This document shows positions 1 to 4,914 of a DNA stretch of 7,938 nt, piece after piece; the stretch's first letter is position 1, and each line of letters begins with the position of its first letter. The stretch comes from Bacillota bacterium. GTDB lineage: Bacteria; Bacillota; Clostridia; Lachnospirales; Lachnospiraceae. Under the pieces are notes generated by a model. It searched no databases. It saw only the letters and a list, made by a program, of their open reading frames with translations, and was not told the DNA's origin. The stretch spans positions 1-7,938 of the forward strand of contig JAEWRS010000239.1 in NCBI GenBank assembly GCA_023398855.1, read 5' to 3'. The translations under genes and the position numbers were made by a program.

Positions 1-406
1 ATACAATTGCCACAACAGTCATGGTAATAATCTGAGGACTGAAATAAATGGTACGGAATAATTTTACCCCTTTTAAGGAGTTATTCACTAACACCGCCAG
101 CATGATTCCCAGAACAACAATCACAGGCACTACCAACAAAGCGTATACAGCTGTGTTGAAAAAGGCCTGACGGGCCGTTCCATTGGCAGCCAGTTTGATA
201 AAGTTCTTCAATCCGACAAATTCAACCGCCTTTCCGGCTTTCTGCACCAGCATTCTATTTGTAAACGAATAAATGATGGACATGCAGAAAGGCAATATGA
301 TAAACAGTGTAATGGGAACCAGGGCAGGAGCGCAAAACAGCCAGGCTGTCCGTGTCTGTCCGCCACGAAGTCCCCCTCTGGATCCGGTTTTTAACTGTGC
401 TTTCAT
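1..406 (-). CDS. Sugar ABC transporter permease, MalF/UgpA type (partial, C-terminus beyond window)
   Basis: Integral membrane subunit of a CUT1-type carbohydrate ABC importer, expected to pair with a second permease and an ATPase outside the window. The first 135 residues are visible. A basic Gly/Arg-rich N-terminus is followed by a hydrophobic segment at about 21-48 (starting AWLFCAPALVP), the family-typical FVGLKNF at 63-69, a second long hydrophobic segment at about 82-107 that begins with NTAVYALLVVP, and then FRTIYFSPQIIT at 117-128, which matches the region before the third helix in MalF-like permeases. The ATG at 404-406 has an AGGAGG at 415-420 with an 8-base spacer, so the start is well supported. 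It lies downstream of the solute-binding protein gene, 145 bases from its stop, with a GC-rich hairpin between. The family assignment is strong; the sugar is unknown. The EAA loop that contacts the ATPase is not in the window. Confidence 0.9.
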   Translation of the reverse strand, partial: MKAQLKTGSRGGLRGGQTRTAWLFCAPALVPITLFIILPFCMSIIYSFTNRMLVQKAGKAVEFVGLKNFIKLAANGTARQAFFNTAVYALLVVPVIVVLGIMLAVLVNNSLKGVKLFRTIYFSPQIITMTVVAIV

Positions 407-460
407 CTATTTTTCCTCCTGTTTGATGAATCTAGCAAATGGCGGTCTCTTTCTTTCCCA

Positions 461-505
461 TTCAGAAAACCACCCTCCGCCTGCAAGATAACAGCCGGCG
501 GAGGG
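461..505 (-). terminator. Intercistronic GC-rich hairpin between binding protein and permease genes (possible partial terminator)
   Basis: CCCTCCGCC at 473-481 pairs perfectly with GGCGGAGGG at 497-505, giving a 9-bp stem with a 15-base loop. On the minus-strand transcript the stem is followed by TGGTTTTCTG, a short, interrupted U-tract. That is weaker than the two full terminators elsewhere in the window. It therefore fits a partial terminator or an mRNA-stabilising hairpin that keeps the binding protein more abundant than the permeases, as is known for malE-malF type intergenic regions. No plus-strand gene ends here, so the reverse reading is unlikely to matter. The structure is seen; its effect is inferred. 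Confidence 0.55.
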
Positions 506-551
506 GATTATGTGTCCCTGTTTTTTTGCCTGAGGCAAAGCTTTCAGAGTC

Positions 552-1907
552 CTATTTTAGATTCCACTCGTTTTCAATAATAATCTCATCAATGGATTTT
601 GACGCTTCTCTCAGTGTCTCTGCTGCATCAGCACCGCCAATAATATCGGAGGTCGCAGATTCCATTGCGCTGTAGATGGTCATATGAGCCGGTGTTAATG
701 GTCTCAGCACAGAGATTCCTGCCTCCAGCTGTTCCCGGTATAAGTACATACGTCCACCCTTCTTTAATTCTTCCTTACTGTCCAGAACAGATTTTCTGGA
801 AGGAATTGCTCCGTTAAAATCTGTCATCTGATTAATATAATCTGGCTTAAGGGATGCTTCCATAACAGACCACACTGCGTCAGCTGTTCCATTTTCCTTT
901 GCAGCCGTTGTCATAGCCCATACCACGGAACCAGAGCAGGTATATACTCCCTTTCCAAAATCAGGAACAGGCACTAAAATGGCATCATCGCCAAGATTGG
1001 TCACGTGATCTTTATACTTCCAGTGTCCCAGCAGTGCAAGGGCACTTTCTTTTCTGCCGTAAAAGGCGTCTTCATAGTCGCAGGCACCATTGACATATCC
1101 CTGATTTACCAGCCAGGATATGTAGGAATAAGCAGCAATGGTCTCGTCGCTGTCCAAAGCTCCTTTTGTCAGCATTGTATCACGATTTACATAATCTCCC
1201 CCAAAGCTTGCAAGTACCGGCATAAAAGTAAAGTACAAAGATGACGGTTTATTCTGGCGGATATAAAGGGGATATTCCACGCCGCTGGCTTTTAATTTAG
1301 CCAGGACATCTTCAAATTCAGCCTTATCCCAAGCCTCCTTATAGCTTACCGGAATGCGCACACCTGCAGCTTCCAGCATGGATTTATTAGCCCAAAGAGC
1401 CATACCTGCATCAAACTGGGCAGTTGTGATGACATGTCCGTCATACGTAGATTCATCTACAATTGACTGAAGCAAGTCGTCTTTTATATCAGATGTAATA
1501 CGGTCATCCAGGTTATCGATCATCCCTGCCTCATAATATGATGGGATCTGCAGATAATCTGCTACAATCATATCAGGAGCATCTCCAACTACAGGAGCAA
1601 CCTGCATTTTGCTGTCCAGCTCATCTTTTGGGTAGTACTCATCATTAATTTCCAGATTCAGTTCCGTCTCCATCTTTTTAAACATCTCGCGATAGATATC
1701 ATCCTCAGCACCAGAACTCACCCAAACTTTAATACTTCCTGCTCCTTCGGTGCTTTCAGCCTTGGTCTGTGTTTCTTCCTGGCTCTGGGCTGTCGTTCCG
1801 GCAGCAGTTGACGGAGTATCTGTCACCTTCTTTCCGCAGCCTGCTGCGGACACTGTAAATGCTAGAACCGCCGCTGTAACCAATACTTTTTTCCATAAAT
1901 GTTTCAT
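552..1907 (-). CDS. Extracellular solute-binding lipoprotein of a carbohydrate ABC transporter (SBP family 1)
   Basis: Captures a sugar or oligosaccharide outside the cell and delivers it to the permease encoded downstream. The protein is 451 residues, normal for family 1 binding proteins. It has a lipoprotein signal peptide: a basic start (MKHLWKK), a hydrophobic core, and lipobox AAGC with the lipidated Cys at 24. A Thr/Gln/Glu-rich linker to about residue 57 tethers the fold to the membrane. The mature domain starts near GSIKVWVSSG and contains GDAPDMIVADYLQIPSYYEAGMI split over 108-130, then an ALWANKSML segment near 170-178, both typical of this family. The ATG at 1905-1907 is the only usable start, since the frame meets TGA at 1938-1940 with no alternative start codon between. 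Its own Shine-Dalgarno, AAAGGA, is only 4 bases from the ATG, and a much stronger one further up points to another frame. First gene of the operon; transcribed from 1969-1997. The ligand cannot be read from sequence. Confidence 0.93.
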   Translation of the reverse strand: MKHLWKKVLVTAAVLAFTVSAAGCGKKVTDTPSTAAGTTAQSQEETQTKAESTEGAGSIKVWVSSGAEDDIYREMFKKMETELNLEINDEYYPKDELDSKMQVAPVVGDAPDMIVADYLQIPSYYEAGMIDNLDDRITSDIKDDLLQSIVDESTYDGHVITTAQFDAGMALWANKSMLEAAGVRIPVSYKEAWDKAEFEDVLAKLKASGVEYPLYIRQNKPSSLYFTFMPVLASFGGDYVNRDTMLTKGALDSDETIAAYSYISWLVNQGYVNGACDYEDAFYGRKESALALLGHWKYKDHVTNLGDDAILVPVPDFGKGVYTCSGSVVWAMTTAAKENGTADAVWSVMEASLKPDYINQMTDFNGAIPSRKSVLDSKEELKKGGRMYLYREQLEAGISVLRPLTPAHMTIYSAMESATSDIIGGADAAETLREASKSIDEIIIENEWNLK

Positions 1908-1918
1908 AGTTTCCTTTA

Positions 1919-1955
1919 CATGACAGTTTTGTGCCTGTCATGCTTCCTCCTCCTT
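1919..1955 (-). promoter_or_regulatory. Structured 5' leader of the transporter operon: hairpin plus misplaced strong Shine-Dalgarno
   Basis: CATGACAG (1919-1926) and CTGTCATG (1935-1942) form a perfect 8-bp stem around an 8-base loop. In minus-strand RNA the strong Shine-Dalgarno AAGGAGGAGG (1946-1955) lies directly before the stem and points at the AUG at 1941-1939, which is inside the 5' arm and out of frame with the binding protein. A second AUG in the 3' arm (1921-1919) is followed at once by UAA, a start-stop pair. The binding protein's weak AAAGGA comes right after the stem. The hairpin could control ribosome entry, or the palindrome could be a protein-binding site. The sequence facts are certain; the role is inferred. 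Confidence 0.5.
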
Positions 1956-1968
1956 ATTTGATAGGCTC

Positions 1969-1997
1969 ATTATATATCCCTTCGCCGTATATGTCAA
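1969..1997 (-). promoter_or_regulatory. Sigma-A promoter of the sugar transporter operon
   Basis: On the minus strand TTGACA (1997-1992) is separated by exactly 17 bases from TATAAT (1974-1969), a perfect match to the housekeeping consensus. Transcription should start near 1962, giving a leader of about 55 bases before the binding protein ATG at 1907. An A/T-rich stretch directly upstream of the -35 (2009-2050) could act as an UP element. A promoter this strong would need repression, which agrees with the operator over its -35 box. Confidence 0.9.
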
Positions 1998-2010
1998 GCG
2001 GTTGATATAT
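1989..2010. promoter_or_regulatory. Candidate LacI-family operator overlapping the operon -35 box
   Basis: A 22-bp imperfect palindrome in which 9 of 11 base pairs match, centred between 1999 and 2000 on a CG step; the core is TCAAGCGGTTGA. Even-length palindromes with a central CG are the established operator form for LacI-family proteins, whose hinge-helix leucine inserts at that step. The site covers the TTGACA box of the operon promoter (1992-1997), so a bound dimer would block RNA polymerase. The adjacent divergent gene encodes a LacI-family protein, the natural candidate to bind it. Binding itself is inferred. Confidence 0.72.
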
Positions 2011-2131
2011 TTTTTGTATAATTTATTATCAATTTTTTCTCATTTTTAATGCGTTTTAACCAGATTATATTCAGACTATTGTTAGTATTTTTGTACTTTT
2101 TTTATTTATCATTGTATTTTTCACTATTTTT
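2010..2131. other. AT-rich spacer with phased T-tracts between the divergent promoters (possible curved DNA)
   Basis: Runs of four to seven T on the plus strand are centred at about 2012, 2035, 2045, 2055, 2090, 2100, 2119 and 2129, mostly about 10 bases or two turns apart. This is the pattern expected of intrinsically bent DNA. A 9-base direct repeat TATTTTTCA occurs at 2115-2123 and 2125-2133 with a 10-base period. No gene fits here. A TATAAT at 2017-2022 (plus) has no acceptable -35. Bending is inferred from tract spacing only. Confidence 0.45.
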
Positions 2132-2140
2132 CATCTTAGT

Positions 2141-2169
2141 TTGCACATCTTATTTATTCATGATATAAT
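2141..2169 (+). promoter_or_regulatory. Sigma-A promoter of the LacI-family regulator gene
   Basis: TTGCAC (2141-2146) and TATAAT (2164-2169) are 17 bases apart; five of six -35 bases and all -10 bases match the consensus. The start point should fall near 2176, leaving a leader of about 48 bases. The promoter is divergent from the transporter promoter, and no copy of the 1989-2010 operator overlaps it, so the site gives no clear sign of direct autorepression. Confidence 0.85.
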
Positions 2170-2182
2170 TGATTTAAGTTAA

Positions 2183-2198
2183 GTGTCTAACATGACAC
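2183..2198 (+). repeat. Small inverted repeat in the regulator's 5' leader
   Basis: GTGTC (2183-2187) and GACAC (2194-2198) flank six bases, just downstream of the predicted transcription start and 15 bases before the AGGAGG of the regulator gene. It might be a weak RNA hairpin or a half-conserved protein site. It lacks the central CG of the candidate operator at 1989-2010, so it is probably not bound in the same way. Confidence 0.3.
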
Positions 2199-2223
2199 AG
2201 GCATAAGTATTCAGGAGGAAATT

Positions 2224-3207
2224 ATGTCAACATTAAAAGATGTGGCTGAAATGGCTGGAGTTACTGTAACAACGGTATCCCGTGTAATCAATAACAGAGG
2301 CTATCTCAGTGAAGAGACAAAACAAAAAGTAAAGCAAGCCATGAGGGAGCTTCATTACCAGCCAAATGAACTGGCCCGGTCGCTTTCCAAGCAGGTTACC
2401 AACACCATAGGAATTATTACCCCCCATATTACCCATCCCTATTTTGCACAGTTGATCAGCCAGTTGGAAAATGCTGCTTCTAAAAGGGGATTTAAGATTC
2501 TTCTATGTAATTCCAAAGAAGATCACTCCCGGGAAGCAGAGTACATTGATTTATGCAAAAGCAACCGGGTGATCGGAATTATATTCTGTGGAATGATTCT
2601 TACTTCTGACCAATACACCCAGCAGGGGCTTCCCTTTGTTGCCATCGAATGCAACAGCCCATTGTGCGCAACCACGATTTTATGCGATAATTATGTGGGC
2701 GGCCGCCTGGCCGCGGAACATCTGATTGCATGCGGCTGTAAAAACCTGATCCATTTCAGTGGAATTATTGACCAGGAAATGCCCGGTGACAGCCGGGCAC
2801 AGGCATTTAAGGATGTCTGCCAAAGACATCCGGTCTCCTTTGAAAGTATATGGACAAAGGATAATACTTATTATTCCATGGATTACCATGACTCTATCCG
2901 GCAGACGCTTGACAAGTATCCGGAAACCGATGGAATCTTTGCCAGCAGTGATTTAATTGCCGCTCAGGTAATCCAGGTTTGTACGGAAATAGGAAAGAAG
3001 ATTCCCCATGATATAAAATTAGTAGGATTTGATGATGTTGCCCTGTCCACACTGACTACTCCCCAGATATCAACCATACACCAGCCCACAAAGGAGATGG
3101 CTGAGATGGCTGTAGACTCACTGATCAGAACCAATGACAGGGAAACAGTACCCAGTAAAATTGTGCTGCCGGTATCTCTGATCAAGCGTCAGTCTTCCTG
3201 CCGGTAA
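2224..3207 (+). CDS. LacI-family transcriptional repressor, probable local regulator of the sugar transporter
   Basis: DNA-binding repressor of 327 residues, the usual length for the family. The N-terminal helix-turn-helix runs from LKDVAEMAGV (4-13) into TVTTVSRVINN (14-24); V15 and T16 sit where LacI Y17 and Q18 read the operator. A hinge helix PNELARSLSK (47-56) contains L54, the equivalent of the leucine that intercalates at a central CG. From about residue 60 follows a periplasmic-binding-protein-like effector domain with THPYFAQLISQLE, then FASSDLIAAQVIQ, then LVGFDDVALS, then the STIHQPTKEM segment, all normal for dimerisation and sugar sensing. The ATG has AGGAGG (2213-2218) five bases upstream. 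The gene is divergent from the transporter operon and has its own promoter; the candidate operator lies over the operon's -35. Family assignment is firm; the target and effector sugar are inferred from position. The gene ends 14 bases before a terminator. Confidence 0.95.
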   Translation: MSTLKDVAEMAGVTVTTVSRVINNRGYLSEETKQKVKQAMRELHYQPNELARSLSKQVTNTIGIITPHITHPYFAQLISQLENAASKRGFKILLCNSKEDHSREAEYIDLCKSNRVIGIIFCGMILTSDQYTQQGLPFVAIECNSPLCATTILCDNYVGGRLAAEHLIACGCKNLIHFSGIIDQEMPGDSRAQAFKDVCQRHPVSFESIWTKDNTYYSMDYHDSIRQTLDKYPETDGIFASSDLIAAQVIQVCTEIGKKIPHDIKLVGFDDVALSTLTTPQISTIHQPTKEMAEMAVDSLIRTNDRETVPSKIVLPVSLIKRQSSCR

Positions 3208-3221
3208 TCATATTTTTAAGC

Positions 3222-3266
3222 AAAAAATCACTTCAGTTCCATTGGGATCTGAAGTGATTCTTTTTT
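3222..3266. terminator. Bidirectional Rho-independent terminator between the convergent regulator and htrA-like genes
   Basis: AATCACTTCAG (3226-3236) pairs with CTGAAGTGATT (3249-3259) in an 11-bp perfect stem with a 12-base loop. On the plus strand it is followed by CTTTTTT (3260-3266), and on the minus strand by a U-run from the A-tract 3222-3227, so it can stop both transcripts. The plus-strand T-tract overlaps the protease stop codon (3265-3267), leaving almost no spacer on that side. Confidence 0.92.
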
Positions 3267-4740
3267 AACCCTGCTGTGAAACCTCAGACGGCCTCTTGCC
3301 AAGGGTAATATCTATATTTCTTTCTACATACTTTCCATTATCCAGAGACTGTACAGTAAGAGTTACTGTGGTTCCTCCTTCGTAATATTTAAGCATATTG
3401 GTCAGATCATCATAAGTCTTAATTCCCTGTCCGTCAAACTTGGTAATAATATCCTTTTCCCTTAAATCTGACTTGGAGGCAGCCCCGCCTTCAACAATCT
3501 TATAAATAAACACACCCTGTGGCATGCCAAGCTGCTGGCTGGTGGTTCCATCAATATTCTTGCACTGGATTCCTAAATAGCCCTGATTTTCATCGGCCAC
3601 CTGGGTCCTGGTCTTTCTTGTCATCAGATTGTCAATGATGTCCTGTGCTTTGGAAATAGGAATGGCATAACCCATACCTTCTACTTCTGTGGAAGAATAT
3701 TTTGCTGAATTGATGCCAATGACCTCGCCGCGCATATTTAACAGAGCGCCGCCGCTGTTGCCGGGGTTAATCGCTGCATCGGTCTGGAGGAGATCCCGGC
3801 TGGTGCCATCCTCAGTCTGTACAGAGCGGTCAAGTGCGCTCACATATCCAACGGTAACAGACTGTCCATAGCCTAGAGCATTTCCTATGGCAACAACTCC
3901 CTGGCCCACCTTCAGGCTATCGGAATTTCCAAGGGTAGCAATGGCGATCTTTGATAATGTGTCAGAAGAAATCTCATTTAAAGGAACAGCGATTACAGCT
4001 AAGTCGCTGTCTGCATCTGTGCCTTTAATGGAAGCATCTACGGCAGCCTGATCAATAAAGGTAACCTTTAATTCCTCTGCACCCTGTACCACATGGTTAT
4101 TCGTCACAATTAACAGTTCATTATCATTTTTTCCTACAATAATACCAGAGCCGCTGCCCACCCCTTCTCTCTGCATGGGGCCAAACCATGTCTGGCTTTC
4201 ATATAACACCTTGCTGGTAATGGCAACTACCGATGGCATGGATTTATCAACAATAGAAGATACGTCATTGGCAGGAGTAACGGCAGAGGTGTTAGCCGCC
4301 TGGACTCCTTCCGGGTCAACGGGAACTGGAAGTGTTTCTGCCTGACTGATTTCTACTGATTTTTTACTTCCGTAGGCTCCGGCCGCCCAGTTGATTCCCA
4401 CCATGGTGCTTCCGGCAACCACACCAAAGACAAGAGCCCCGGCAACAATGCCTGCTGCTTTCTTCGCAAAGCTGCCTTTCTTACCTGGCTTCCTCTCTTC
4501 CTGGTACACATGAGGTTCCTGAGCCCTTTGATACTGATATTCCTGGTAATGGGGAATATTGTGTTCCATGTCATTTGAACCGTGAGACTGGGGCGGAACA
4601 CTGCTTTCAGACTCCTGAGGACTGGACTTTTCCGGTTCCGGATCCCTCATAATAAAATTCGTGGTAACAGCTTCTTCTTTATTCTCTTCAGGATTCGTAC
4701 GGCCTGTATCTTTGTTATCATATTCGTCATTCATAATCAT
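3265..4740 (-). CDS. htrA: HtrA/DegP-type membrane-anchored serine protease with one PDZ domain
   Basis: Envelope quality-control protease and chaperone that degrades misfolded exported proteins. The product is 491 residues. Residues 1-90 are hydrophilic, acidic and Pro/Gln/Tyr-rich, probably disordered and cytoplasmic. One membrane segment follows a basic KPGKKGSFAKK patch, at about 95-119. The trypsin-like domain (about 160-370) shows the complete triad: H216 in TNNHVV, D246 in DSDLAVI and S329 in NPGNSGGAL. A single PDZ domain occupies about 386-480. This layout is the Gram-positive HtrA type with a signal anchor. ATG codons occur at 4740 and 4734. The Shine-Dalgarno AAAGGAG (4744-4750) is only 3 bases from the first but 9 from the second, so translation may well begin at 4734, giving 489 residues. 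Its transcript ends at the bidirectional terminator, and the upstream gene has its own terminator, so it is probably monocistronic. Control by an envelope-stress system such as CssRS is plausible from family knowledge but not shown. Confidence 0.95.
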   Translation of the reverse strand: MIMNDEYDNKDTGRTNPEENKEEAVTTNFIMRDPEPEKSSPQESESSVPPQSHGSNDMEHNIPHYQEYQYQRAQEPHVYQEERKPGKKGSFAKKAAGIVAGALVFGVVAGSTMVGINWAAGAYGSKKSVEISQAETLPVPVDPEGVQAANTSAVTPANDVSSIVDKSMPSVVAITSKVLYESQTWFGPMQREGVGSGSGIIVGKNDNELLIVTNNHVVQGAEELKVTFIDQAAVDASIKGTDADSDLAVIAVPLNEISSDTLSKIAIATLGNSDSLKVGQGVVAIGNALGYGQSVTVGYVSALDRSVQTEDGTSRDLLQTDAAINPGNSGGALLNMRGEVIGINSAKYSSTEVEGMGYAIPISKAQDIIDNLMTRKTRTQVADENQGYLGIQCKNIDGTTSQQLGMPQGVFIYKIVEGGAASKSDLREKDIITKFDGQGIKTYDDLTNMLKYYEGGTTVTLTVQSLDNGKYVERNIDITLGKRPSEVSQQG

Positions 4741-4797
4741 AATCTCCTTTCAGGTAAAAATCTTATCTCTTTTGATATTCTGAGTTTATCAATGAAA

Positions 4798-4835
4798 TGT
4801 GACCATTTTGTGATAAAAGTATATGGAATATGTGA
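4798..4835 (-). promoter_or_regulatory. Phased TCACA repeats upstream of htrA (candidate regulator-binding region)
   Basis: On the minus strand TCACA occurs three times in direct orientation (plus-strand TGTGA at 4798-4802, 4809-4813 and 4831-4835), with starts 11 and 22 bases apart, so all lie on one face of the helix. The first copy in transcription order sits in TTTTCACA, similar to the octamers I recall from promoters of the Bacillus CssRS-controlled htrA genes. No convincing -35/-10 pair was found between these repeats and the start codon, so the promoter is unplaced. The repeats are seen; a regulatory role is inferred. Confidence 0.4.
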
Positions 4836-4892
4836 AAAGAAAAAAATCCCCGCATCAGATGCCATTTTTTCAATAAGGTTCTGTCTGCGGGG
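4835..4892 (-). terminator. Rho-independent terminator after the LCP gene
   Basis: In minus-strand RNA CCCCGCA (4892-4886) pairs with TGCGGGG (4854-4848); after a small internal loop a further 4 bp form between CAGA (4883-4880) and TCTG (4859-4856). The stem is followed by ATTTTTTTCTTTTC. It starts 22 bases after the LCP stop codon and separates the polysaccharide pair from htrA. Confidence 0.87.
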
Positions 4893-4914
4893 TATATCTT
4901 TACCTCTTATTCAG

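Noticed and set aside
407..551. Possible small gene between the binding protein and permease genes
   Set aside because: The only open frames here are on the plus strand, run into the antisense of neighbouring genes, and lack ribosome sites; the conspicuous structure is the hairpin.
2002..2022. Plus-strand TTGATA followed by TATAAT as a second regulator promoter
   Set aside because: The spacing is 9 bases, far too short for sigma-A, and no better -35 stands 16-18 bases upstream of the TATAAT.
4741..4797. Promoter for htrA directly before its start (TTGATA with TAAGAT)
   Set aside because: The two elements are 21 bases apart and the -10 matches only four of six positions, so it is not supportable as a promoter.
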